A stretch of DNA of 64,000 nucleotides, from the NCBI GenBank assembly GCA_946807835.1, contig OX327696.1, positions 3,174,501 through 3,238,500 of the forward strand, in the 5' to 3' direction. Source of the stretch: Ailanthus altissimus. Lineage: Eukaryota; Streptophyta; Magnoliopsida; Sapindales; Simaroubaceae. The stretch's first letter is position 1. The number at the start of each line of letters is the position of its first letter. The notes below the pieces were generated by a model. It had not been told where the DNA came from and made no database searches. It saw only the letters and a list, made by a program, of their open reading frames with translations. Below, in pieces: positions 35,275-46,278 of the stretch. Made by a program: the position numbers and the translations under genes.

Positions 35275-37740
35275 ATGGTTGATGTTCTTGAGGAGATGGC
35301 TAATTTATTAGCCCGTCATAACGAAAAAAAGAACAGAAGTGATAGAGGTTCCAATGGTATATGCTAAACAATCTTTCACCTCTATTGTTTCAGATCCACA
35401 AGACATTTCCATTCTTCCTACACAATTGCCCCCTCTAAGTATTAAAGGGGACCAAATTTTTATAAGGATTGATGAGCAGGAATACAAAAGGTGAATTGAT
35501 CAGAGTAAGTCTAATCTTATTGGTAGACTGATTCTAAAAAAAGGTTCCCAACCTATTAAAGTGGATGCTCTGAAAAATGGACTTTCAAACATTGTGGAAA
35601 CTAAAACATAATTGGGATCGTTTTCCATTACCTAAAAGGTTTTATGTTCTTCACTTTGATGACATTTCAGATATGCAGCATGTTTGGGTTGGAGGCACTT
35701 GTATGTTAAACTCGGGTTCTTTTAGGCTTTACCAATGGAAATCAGATTTTGAACTATACTCCATAGACATCCTCAAAAACTTTCAGGCTTGAATTCGTAT
35801 TTATGGCCTTAGTTGGGAATATTAGACTCCTAAAATTATAATAAGTATTGCTAGGTGTGTTGGTTTGCTACTACAATTAGATAAAGCTACAAGAGAGGAA
35901 GTTTATGGGTTTCATGCTAGAGTTTTGGTAGAGGTAGATGTCTCTAGTCTTTTACCATAATTTTTTTTATAGTAGAATAAGAGAGATATGATTTTCAAGT
36001 TGAGGTTTATTATAAAAACTTGTCTATTAAGTGTAATGGTTGCGGAAATTTAGGACATGATATTTCAAAGTGTTGCCATCATATACATGTGGCATCGGCT
36101 AATCTTGATAATAAACAGTGGGAAAAAAATAGAGTAAATCAACCAATTGGCAATAAGAAAGATAGTTAAACTAGTTTTGAGAAATTGAGGAATGATATTT
36201 AGCCATTGAAACCTCAGTTAGATCAAAATATGGGGACTAAATTAAATAATGTCAGTTCCATTATAGGAGAACCTCAATTGACTTTGATAGAAAATGATAA
36301 AGCAGACACTCAAGCTCAACAAACGCCTCCAGAATATAAAATGGATTTGGATGCTTTAGAAAATGCTATTACAACTATAGTTAGGAATTGTAATACAAAA
36401 ACTCAAGATTTCTGGGATTCCAACAACCAATCTGTGGAAATTGTTAATGCTTCCACCACGGTGCAGGATGAAGAATATGTAGTGACTGTATAATGTCTTA
36501 ATTCTAAAGAGGATATCAATATATTAGACAAAGGGCTTGAAAAAGTTGTCAACATCTTAACCAAACCGCCAATAGATGACGGTTTTGCAATAGTTATGTC
36601 AAGGTCTTAAAAAAAAGTGCGGACTAAGAAGAAGCAGATTGAAATGATTAATAATTCGCAAAATTTGAATCCTACTCAGACATGATGAATATATTATATT
36701 AGAATGTTAGAGGAGTGGCTAACTTCTAATCGCATAATGAATTGTCCATTCTTTGTTTTCAACATAAGCTTGTGTTTCTTTCTATTAGTTAGCCTATGAC
36801 TAATTTTGATTCCATTCCTGATTCTTTCTAGTTATCCTTAAGTTTTTCTTTAGTTGACACTACAAATAATTCTCTTCTTAAGATAAGGGTTTTCAAGAAT
36901 GTTTTGGTGCCTATAGTGGATGTTATCTCCAATAGATCTTAATAAATTACTATTAAAACTACTATTAACTTACATTGCTACTAATTGTCATTTGTTTATG
37001 CAACCTCTCAATATGTTCATCGCAGGGAGCTTTGGATGGACTTGTGCTCACTTTGTTGTCAAACTCCTTGACTAGTGGCTGGAGACTTCAATGTTAACTC
37101 TTGGAGTTCATGAAAAAAAGGTGGGGGTTTTCGAGGCCTTTTATCATGTTTAGATTTTCACAACTTTATTGACTCTTGTGATCTTTTACAAGTTCTTACA
37201 TTTGGATTATTTTTTTCTTAGGCAAGAACAACTGTTGACGGTGTTCATATTGAAAGCAAACTAGATAGATCCTTGTATAATTTTTCCTGGTAGAATACTT
37301 GGGATTTCACTTCATATATAGTGCTTCCATGCATGGGTTTTGATCATTCTCCCTTGGTGTTTAATTATGGATCTTCTACTTCTTTTGGCCCTAAGCCTTT
37401 ATCATTCCATTCCATATGGACTTTGCACTCTGGGTTTAAAGAATTAGTACATAAAATGTGGCACTCAGTTCCTTGTTATGAGTGTACAATGTTTATGGTC
37501 ACAAAAAAAATTACAAGTGCTGAAACATCATCGTCGTATATGGAATTGAGATATATTTGGTAATGTATATGATCGATTAGATAAAGCTCGTGAATCTCTT
37601 GCTTCTATTCAAAGGGATATAGGGAGAAGAGATGCTTCAATCGACAATTTATTGGTTGGATTTCCATGATTCTTCATTTTGCTCATTTGTCCATTATGGT
37701 TCACAGTTCTCTGAAGGGTTTCTTCAAACGTGGCAGAGGT
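35275..37740 (+). pseudogene. LINE (L1-type) non-LTR retrotransposon, broken
   Basis: ORF1 starts near 35275 (MVDVLEEMANLLARHN) and shows a DUF4283-like domain (about 35440-35940, with GGTCMLNSGSFRLYQWKSDF) and an intact CCHC knuckle CNGCGNLGHDISKC near 36030-36072. ORF2 begins near 36690 with an endonuclease (VAGDFNVNSWSS near 37077; GFDHSPLVFN near 37336). The reverse transcriptase is missing: similarity stops around 37600-37740. Stops and frameshifts are frequent. Loss of the 3' half is unusual for a LINE, whose copies normally lose their 5' end, so a later deletion or insertion removed it. Confidence 0.8.
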
Positions 37741-37754
37741 ATTTGCCAGCACAC

Positions 37755-38050
37755 ATATGACAAGGCTAACCAAAATTAGAATTTGACACCGTAAGTATGA
37801 TTTAGTCAAATACCTCAATTTAATTTATTATGTATCCCTAATATTAAATGTAATTTATTTTTTTGTTTAAATCCTAAGATTCTTAAGGTTGGCACAAGTA
37901 TGGCAAGACTAACCAAAATCAGAATTTGCCAACTTAAGTATGATTTAGTCAAATACCTTAATTTAATTTATTGTGTATCCCCAATATTTAATACGATTTA
38001 TTTATTTTATTATTATTTAATTTATTTCCTTGTTTAAACCCATTACTTTA
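37755..38050. repeat. 142-bp tandem duplication after the LINE
   Basis: Two copies beginning near 37762 and 37904 share AAGTATGATTTAGTCAAATA and AATTTAATTTATT. They follow the LINE break directly. The second copy leads into an AATAATAATAACAACAAT run at about 38143. Confidence 0.75.
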
Positions 38051-38299
38051 TATAAATTGAGTCTTTGTAAAAGTTAATAAAATAATACTCTCATTTAAAA
38101 TTTTCTCTTAATTACCAATTTCTTCATTGTTCCTTTCAGATTAATAATAATAACAACAATAATAATTACAAATAACTTGTACAACAATTAATTAGTAGCA
38201 GTATAATGTAGAAAAGGTAGATGCACACAAATCAAGCTAAAAGCACAAGCAATAAAAACTTTCCTATCGAAATAAAAAAGAAAAACTGCATATATGCAT

Positions 38300-38578
38300 T
38301 GGCACATGCCCTTAAACAACATATAAAGCTTGTAAAGTTCTATACAAATCCCATCACGAGCTTAATTAAGGATGCATTTTTTTTTTATTCATTGTGATTA
38401 TTACGTACCTCAAACCTTCAGTCCAACCTGGAAATGGTTCTTTAAAAGTACTTGTTATATAATCGTTGGGCGTGTGATAACAATGGGCAAATCATTGTCT
38501 TTGGAATTAGCCTAAGAGCATCTCTCCATTGCCTTCGTAAAGACGTATGTATTTGACTAACCATACAACCTTGCCCTA
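38300..38578 (-). pseudogene. Fatty acyl-CoA reductase pseudogene remnant 2
   Basis: 38413-38577 matches the FAR exon 61642-61806, but with a stop right after RLYG, a one-base loss in the MGEM codons and an inserted base near the TII block. 38305-38375 matches part of the penultimate exon. The two exons between are missing, exactly as in remnant 1 (10687-11187), so both descend from one already defective duplicate. Leading sequence 38170-38300 matches FAR intron sequence near 60690-60780. Confidence 0.85.
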
Positions 38579-39039
38579 TGTCACGGGCATACTCACTCTT
38601 ATATACTCAAGATCCACCCAATTTTTATTCGATGTGGGACGTGACATTCTCACCCACCCAATCACGTGACGCCCTCGTCACGGTACGGCCCAAACTCAAG
38701 GATCAACCTGGCCCGTATTGCCCATCCTCCCGGGACTAGGGGACTCACTACCCATGTGACAATCTCTATTGGGGCTCAAGACACAGGATTTTTAGGGCCC
38801 ATTTGGCCCGTATTGCCCATCCCCTGGAGGATAGGGGACCCACATCTCGTGTGGCAATTTTTATTGGGGCGATTTTTGGGGGCCCACATACGAATGAGAA
38901 TTTGGGTCTGCTCTGATACCACTTGTCACAGGTTGGGCGCTTGCCATTGACTCAAAAGACTAGACTGTTAGGTAATGCTGCATACCTACCCTTATATACC
39001 CAAGATCTACCCAATTTTTATTCGATGCGAGACGTGACA
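38579..39039 (-). mobile_element. TRIM element inside FAR remnant 2
   Basis: 461 bp. The right terminal repeat (38924-39039) and the shorter left one (38579-38646) share TGTCAC...CAATTTTTATTCGATG...GACGTGACA. On the minus strand the right repeat is followed by AGTGGTATCAGAGC, the tRNA-Met primer site, and a purine-rich TGGGTGGGTGAGAA precedes the left repeat. No coding region. These are the defining traits of a terminal-repeat retrotransposon in miniature. The left repeat lacks about 48 bp. It landed in the CCCTA at the edge of the FAR exon; the right flank CTTAA is only a partial match. Confidence 0.82.
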
Positions 39040-39721
39040 CTTAATAATAAGAGAAGAAAATTTTGTGATTAGTTTTATTTGTTTTAAAATGAAAAGTCAT
39101 TACATTACTTTTGATAATTTTAGGGCAAACTAGACTTCAAAAATATATACGGTTAAATCTGACTAACTTTTGTCAGGTTAAAGAAAGGTGTTAGATATGC
39201 CCGCCATTGAGCGGCGCCCAATGGTGGGTGAACCGTGGTCTCAGTTGGTTCAATTCTCACCTCATAATTCGAGAGATAGGTAGATTTTTCAAAATAATAA
39301 TAATAATAAATAAGTGGTATGTTGGTCCCCCTTTGAGTTTGAATTTTAGATGGCGTCATAATAAATCCAAACTCTCGTAGGTTTTGATAGCCTCCCAACA
39401 AATAGGTTAATATTTGTTTTTAAAAAATTCATATAATATTTGAAAATAGTATTAAAAGTTGCATTATTTTATAAAGAGATGAAAATTTTAGATGGGTGAA
39501 AGAGAAGACTTGTGAAAAATCTCAAAAAATAATAATGAATTTATATGTTTTTTTTTTTTTTAAATCTCACACGTGATACACCAATTATGACCTCCATGAT
39601 ACTAAATTAACTTTGGCATTCATTATCTTGTTTTCAATGAAGCAAAGGTCATAATAAAAAGTTGAGGTTTTCCCCCTGGTTTTTTCTCATCTAACAGATT
39701 TTCCCTCAAAGCAAACATGAC
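39040..39721 (+). promoter_or_regulatory. Upstream region of BAHD-2
   Basis: 39123-39370 is the duplicated SINE-like flank (compare 11210-11470). 39405-39455 matches 15714-15775, and 39475-39680 matches 19115-19315. Here the old upstream sequence runs to within ~60 bp of the ATG, unlike BAHD-1. CACACGTGATACA near 39567 is shared with BAHD-1. No clear TATA box is close to the start. Confidence 0.45.
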
Positions 39722-42534
39722 ATGGAGCTCCGTATCATTTCTACAGAAATCATCAAACCATCTTCTCCAACTCCTCACCACCTAAAAACTTATAACCTCT
39801 CTATGATGGATCAGTTATCACGATATGGTTACTTCCCATTAATTTTCTTTTACTCAGAAGTAGAAAATAATACTGTAAAAATTACTGATCACCTCAAAAA
39901 ATCTCTCTCAGAAATATTAGTCCACTATTATCCTCTTGCAGGGCGTGTGAAAGATGATTTTTCTATTGATTGTGATGATAATGGTGTCCCTTTTGTTGAA
40001 GCCCATATAGCCAGTGAAATGTCTGAAGTCCTCAAAAATCCAGAGATCAATGTACTGGAACAACTAGTGCCAGTCAATTTGAATCAAAAGGTAAGTTTTC
40101 TAACTGATTTAATTTAACGGTTCAATCTTTTTGTTTATCTGTCTTTCTCTAAATCTTCAAAATAAATAAATTATTTTACTTTCATTTCTTCAGCTAAGTA
40201 TTTCGGTTTAAAAAGAGAAAGACAGCATTGATATGATATATGAACTCTCAGATTATCAATCTCAAGTATCCATCATTTCAGAATAAATATTTTCTTGGAC
40301 TGCGTGATTAAATATATTAATTGAAAGAACCCTTTATGTTTTCAGTTTTTTAATTTTTGAAAGATAAGATTATTGTTGAAAAATTAGTGATTCAACAATC
40401 TTGGTTGAATAAGAATTGAGATAAATATTAAAGTAGAGAGTCACAAGAAGTCTAGAACGTGTGGGACACGTATGGAGAAGTTTAGGACGCGTGGGACACG
40501 AAGGAAGAAGTGAAACGGAACTCAAAAATGCGAAGGAAAAGAAGGAATCGCAGGCAGCTTCCAGAGCCGCGGCGCTCAAAACAGAAGACCAGCGCCGCAG
40601 CGCTGGGTCCGCAGCGCTGGACGCGAGAAGGGCCAGCGCTGCGGTGCCTAGGTATGAGCGCCGCAGCGCCAGAACTCGTGGAAAAGTTCGTTTTAGCTCG
40701 GGATTTCAAGTTTTGGAAAATTTTGGACTTTCGAAACAAGTAGACTCTTACTCCAACAAAGAATAGGGTTTGTAGGCATGAAATATACCATATATAAACA
40801 CTTGTAAACCATTGTTTAAGGTTAAGCATCTAAGGTTTCAAGATGTAACCATAAGAGAGAATAGAGGAGCTAGGTAGGCACTAAGTGCGTGGTGCACTAG
40901 GGTGTAACTTTAGGGGGTGTTTTCTTCTTTAGGTTCTTTGAGTGAATAAAAGAGAAACACCATAGATCCTTTAGGCTTAGATGCTCGGGCTATTCTTGTG
41001 TTTCTTATAAAAATCTCTTATAAGGAGATACGAAGAGGTCTTAGGGAGTCATAATGATCGAGGGTAGATGCTTAGAGGTCTCTATGGGAGATACTAAGAG
41101 GTCTTGTGGGATCATTAATGATGTAAGAAGATACTTTGTGATCTATTTCAATGGGAAGAAGCTGGATCATGGATCCTCCGTGGACGTATGCAATTTGGGC
41201 CGAACCACGTATATCTTGTGTCTTGTGATTAGTTTGTTTTCTTTATTTTTATTGGTGTGTTAATCTTATGTGTTCTTACTTATGGTTTGAGTTATGGTTT
41301 TTCGTTGCGCAAAGGATATCAAGGTTGTGACTTAGTTGATGCCATTGGGGTGTCAAATTGAAGTGCACGACTTGATATCCCTCAACAATTATTATCTTTC
41401 TCGACTAACTATATTTTTTTGAAAAAATCTCGCTCTATTAAATTCACCAATATATATATATATGTTAATTGACAGGAAGGGTACGAATATAGTTAATCGC
41501 TTATTTTCTGCATTTACTTCATATCATATGAATATTTCATTTCTTTTCTTTCTTTTATACTAATTAGATCATTGTTTATACAAAAAAAAAATGTTATCAT
41601 ACAATCAAAATTCAATCAAAAACAATATCTCTAACTACCCTCTTATTGTCAGTTTAATCTCGCAATCCAAGTTTATCGCTTTGATTGTGGCGGAGGGGCA
41701 ATTTGTGCTTATTTTGGACATGTTGTAGCCGACGCAACAACAGCAGCAAGTTTTGTTAATAATTGGGCACAAGTTGCTTCTGGTTTTAATGATATCAGAT
41801 ATGCGACATTTGATTGCCCATCAATATTTCCTCCGCGTCATTTGACGACAAGCTGGTCGAGGAGTTTCGTCGAGAAAAAAAGTCCGACAGAAAATACAAC
41901 AAAAAGGTTTAGGTTTGATGGTTCTAAAATAGCCATTCTAAGAGAGAAAATGAGCAACACTGGGTCATCTTCGTATTATCCAACTCGCTTTGAGGCCGTG
42001 TCCGCAGTTATTTGGAGTGCTTTAATAGCCATGGATACAGAGAGCAATGAATCTGCTCCTTCAGCAACCATCCCTGTGAATTTACGAAAGCGAATGAACC
42101 CACCGTTGCCGCCGCATTGCTTTGGGAACATCTTGCTCATGATAGCAACAAAAGTTATGGATCATGAGGCAACTGATGATTACAACAGTTTAGCTAGAAA
42201 CATTCATGAAAGTGTAAAGATGGTGAATGGCGATTACCTGAGCAAAGTTAAAGAAGACGATAGTTTAATAAAAGTACTTGAAGGAACTGGAAAAGTTGAT
42301 AAGATGTTTTGTTTTAGTAGCTGGGGAAGATTGCCCTTTTATGAAGCAGATTTTGGATGGGGAAAGCCAACGTGGGTAACCACTGCCAACAGGGGAAAAG
42401 GATTTGGGATTTTCTTAGACACTTGCGACGGTAAAGGAATTGAAGTATGGGTTGCATTGTCCAAAAACAACATGGCCAAATTTAAAAAAAATGATGGCAT
42501 CCTTACTTATGCTGCTTTTGATCCCGCCATATGA
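39722..42534 (+). CDS. BAHD acyltransferase, copy 2 (intact)
   Basis: Exons 39722-40090 and 41653-42534, phase 0, with the same GTAAGT donor and a TTATTGTCAG acceptor, give 416 residues. HVVAD and DFGWGKPTWV are intact. It is nearly identical to copy 1: about eight replacements in the 123-residue first exon, and a four-residue loss in exon 2 where copy 1 reads DDNFVNELIKVCEEIG and this copy DDSLIKVLEGTG. CGGVAIC reads CGGGAIC here. The intron is 1562 bp against 520 bp in copy 1, because a solo LTR sits in it. The reading frame is uninterrupted in both exons, so activity is plausible if the longer intron is spliced. Substrate unknown, as for copy 1. Confidence 0.9.
40374..41387 (+). mobile_element. 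Solo LTR in the BAHD-2 intron
   Basis: TGTTGAAAAATTAG to CCCTCAACA, 1014 bp, with a perfect target duplication ATTAT (40369-40373 and 41388-41392). The empty site is visible in the BAHD-1 intron near 20310-20335. It belongs to the LTR family of elements 1 and 2 and keeps the GC-rich cluster (40560-40680), CATATATAAACAC near 40790 and GGCACTAAGTGC near 40877. It lies in the same direction as the gene, so its own promoter or poly(A) signals could disturb the transcript. Confidence 0.95.
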
Positions 42535-43574
42535 GAGCTTCAATGTTGGATTAAACTGCGGAGTTGCATTGGAATGTTCTCATTTATGTCAAAAGTTTTC
42601 ATTCTCTGAACGTTATGATTTAGTTGAATTATGTATTTGATTGGTCCAATATTTTCTTCTAATGATCTTATCTTTGCCTACGCAAATAATGGTTGGAGAT
42701 TGGTTATAAGTAATATGGTTGTATCTTTTATATATATAAAGAGAAAGAATTTATTTAATAGATTATGTAATTTATTATATAATGAGTTACATATATTATG
42801 TAATAAATTCATAAATTTTTTATAATTTTTATATAATTTATAATGTATTATAAAATATTATCATATATTTAAAAATTTATTATGTAATAAATTACATAAT
42901 ATTAATTTTTTATATATATATATAGTGCATTGTAGTTAAACGAGTCTTTTTACATATTTTGTTTACTTATTTGTAACCTATATTCAATTTCCATAAATTT
43001 GATACAATTTTTCATTTGCACGGAAGAATCGCAAGGTATTCAAAATTTGTCAATGGGATCTCAAGCAAAATGAATCATGCAATTTTTAACTGAAACTGAT
43101 AAGATGGTCGGAATTGACTATCGGTTAAAGCAAATGCATTAATTTTCTCATTGCATGTTCATGAAGTGTCATATCTTGAAATTGAACCAGAATTTTTTTC
43201 TAAGATAAGTTTTCACTTAAACAAATATATGCATTTAATTGAGGATTAATAAAAAATAAAAAATAAAAAAATAAATTTTAACTATTTATATTTAATATAG
43301 TATACATAACTTTTTTGTGAGCAATTGTTAGTTTTTATTTTTACTGTACTTGAGATTTTTTGATTGATTTGACGTTTGTCATTTGTAAGATAAGATCATG
43401 CTTCAACTGTTTGATAAGTTGTTTAAGGGCATAGTACAGTCTGTTATGTACTATACCAGAAATTAAATAATATTTATTTATATTATAAATAAATTAAAAA
43501 AAATTTAATTTTTAATTTTTTTAAAATTAAATAATGAATAAAATTTTTATTTATGAAATTAATAAACTAAAGAA
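42535..43574. other. 3' flank of BAHD-2, no gene
   Basis: 42535-42720 and 42955-43290 correspond to the BAHD-1 3' flank, and 43325-43435 to 28090-28200. 42740-42920 is a low-complexity AATTTATTATGTAATA-type stretch. Small open frames at 42440-42825 are frame shadows or low complexity. Confidence 0.65.
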
Positions 43575-44387
43575 AATATTTTGCTGGTTTCGATTTTAAT
43601 TTTAATAATATTAAATATTATAATTCTAATTTTAATTTTAATTACATTATATTTTATAATATGATTTTAATTTTAATTTTAATTACGTTAAATATTATAA
43701 TTATAATTATAATTTTAATTAGGTTAAATAATTTTAATTTCAAATCTAATTAAAATTTTGATTTTAATTACGTTAGATATTATAATTTTAATTCTAAATT
43801 TGATTTCAATTACGTTAAAAGATGCAATTTCAATTTTAAATTTTATTATATTAAATATTATAATTTTAATTTCAAGTTGAATTACGTTAAAAGTTATAAT
43901 TTTAATTTTAATTTCAATTATGTTAAAATGTTATAATTTTAAATCTAATTTTAATTTCAATTACGTTAACTATTATAATTCCAAGTATAATTTCGATTTC
44001 AATTACGTTAAATGTTATAATTTGAATTTGAATTTTAATTACTTAAGTGTTATAATTTTAATTCCAATTCCGGTTTTAATTACGTTAAATGTTATAATTA
44101 CAATTCCAATTTCAATTTCAATTACATTAATTGTTATAATTATAATTTCAATTTCGATTTCATTTACATTAAATATTATAATTTTAAATCTAATTTCACT
44201 TTCAATTACGTTAAAAAATACAATTCCGTTAAATGTTATAATTCAAATTCTAGTTTCAATTTTAATTATGTTAAAGTTATAATTCCAATTCCAATTTCAA
44301 TAAAATGTTAAATGTTATAATTTCAATTCCAATTCAAATTTTAATTATATAAAATAATATAATTCTAATTTCAATTAAATATTATAA
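43575..44387 (+). repeat. AT-rich satellite-like array C, left part
   Basis: Same hexamer-plus-core structure and direction as array B. It is cut at 44387 by the foldback element and resumes at 45516. The open frame at 43920-44282 is low complexity and not a gene. Confidence 0.85.
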
Positions 44388-45515
44388 GGGATAAGGTCAA
44401 ATTTACCATAATAGTTTGGGCTAATTTACAACTTTGCCTTAGTTAAAGATAAAATACCTAATTTTATCCTAATCCATTAATCTTTGCAGTCAATTTGGAT
44501 GAAAATATTAGTTTTAACGGACAATTATTAATTTACCCTCATTATTTGTCATTTAACCTTGGACACAAGGCACAATCTCACTCATTTATTGTCATTAAAT
44601 ACATGGCACAATCCCATTCGTTTATTTAATTTAATATAATTTTAAAAAATTAAAAATATATTTTTTAATAAATATTTTTAATAAGTGACATATGTCAAAC
44701 ACTAATTAGTTACAAATTATACGTGTCATTCTGCAATTGGTTTATAATTATAATAAATATATTTAATAATAAATAAAATAAAATAAAATAAAATAAAATA
44801 AAATAACTAATTAATACTTAAAAAAACCTGCCATCGTCGCCAGAAAATAGCCGTCGTCCATTTTCTGATGATGCTCCATCAATAAAAATAATTAAATTTT
44901 ATATTATTGGACTCTATTCTTCTTTATCTATACAATGGTGGGGTTATTCTTGTTTAAAAAAAGACCAGAAAACTACAAAATAGGGTGGTGAGGGGCGACA
45001 GCTACTAATTTTGGCCATCGTCTAGTCTTTTTTTGTCAAAAATGACCCCACCATTGTATAGTTAAAAAGAAATAGAATCCAATGATGTAAAAGATGATTA
45101 TCTTTGTTGTCGAAAAGTCACCAAAAAATAGCCGCCAACTGACGGTCATTTTTTGGCAACGGCGGTAAGTTTTTTTACTTAGTAATTATTTTATTTTAAA
45201 ATATAAATCATTAACATGTTACCACATGTCCAAAGTAAGTAATCACATTGTGACATGTGTTATTTTCTTAAAATTTATTTTAAATTAAATTAATGGAAGA
45301 TATTGCGCCACGTGTTTAAAAAGAGAATAAATAGGTAAGATTGTACCACGTATCGAAAGTGTAATTTATTTATATGGTTAGATTACATTTTTACCCTTCT
45401 ACTATTAAAACTAATGGAAAAAGTTAACATATTGGGGTAAATTGGATATTGTTAATCTAACTGGGGCAAAGTGGTCGGTTAACCTAAAATAGTAGGGTAA
45501 ATTTGTCGTTATCCT
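44388..45515. mobile_element. Foldback, MULE-like non-autonomous DNA element
   Basis: Ends are inverted: left GGGATAAGGTCAAATTTACC, right (complement) AGGATAACGACAAATTTACC. The inverted similarity continues inward almost to the centre; for example CTATACAATGGTGGGGT (about 44928) pairs with ACCCCACCATTGTATAG (about 45044). Arms are thus about 530 bp with a short central loop. Flanks AATATTATA and AATGTTGTA may be a 9-bp target duplication with two mismatches, although the host array repeats this word. The GGG..AA..GTCAAATTTACC end and 9-bp target fit Mutator-like elements. No transposase frame. Confidence 0.75.
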
Positions 45516-45800
45516 AATGTTGTAATTCTAATTCCAATTCTAATTTTAATTACATAAAATCATATAATTCTTATTTCAGTTTCAAATACATAAATGTTAT
45601 AATTTCAATTTCAATTTCAACTTCAATACGTTAAATATTATAATTTCAAGTCAAATGTCAATTTTAATTACGTTAAATGTTATAATTTTAATTTTAATTT
45701 TAATTTCAATTACGTTAAATATTATAATTTCAATAGTAAATTTTAGTTAAATTTTAAAAACGTTAAATGTTATAATTTAAATTCTAATTTCAATTTCAAC
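45516..45800 (+). repeat. AT-rich satellite-like array C, right part
   Basis: Continuation of array C beyond the foldback element, with cores such as TTACGTTAAATGTTATAATT. Confidence 0.85.
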
Positions 45801-46278
45801 AAACCCAAAACTGGAAGTTAGAAATATATTTTGGACTGATATGTATTTTTGCAACAAATCCACAATTGGAAACTAGAAATATTTTGAAAATTAGAAATTT
45901 GTATGTGAATTATTTGTTTTAAAAATTAAAAATTTAGATTTGTTATATATTTTAGAAATTAAAAATTGGAATGTTAAGATAGTTCAATAAATGCCTTGAA
46001 ACAAATATCCAAAATATAACAAAAGTAAAGGCCAAAAGTCAAAACCTACTAAAAACTTCAATTTAGCGCAATTAAAATATTTTGTTATATATTTTTAAAT
46101 TTAACATAATTTTAAATTTATTTATAATGTTAAATAAAACTTCAATATTAATTATTCATTAACTTAAATTAATAATTACTATTTTTAACTATGAAATTAA
46201 ATAAAATTTAATGAGAAATTAAAGATTAAATTTAAATGCCATGTGGTGTCTTGTGGTGGCACTATGTGGCGGGCATTA
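45801..46278. other. AT-rich spacer
   Basis: Contains a short duplicated GAAACTAGAAATATTTTG-like motif near 45825-45890. Nothing else recognised. Confidence 0.5.

Noticed and set aside
40461..40829. Three overlapping frames on both strands in the BAHD-2 intron
   Set aside because: They sit in the GC-rich palindrome cluster of the solo LTR. The same position opens frames in other LTR copies (2178-2456, 2009-2332) without conserved protein sequence.
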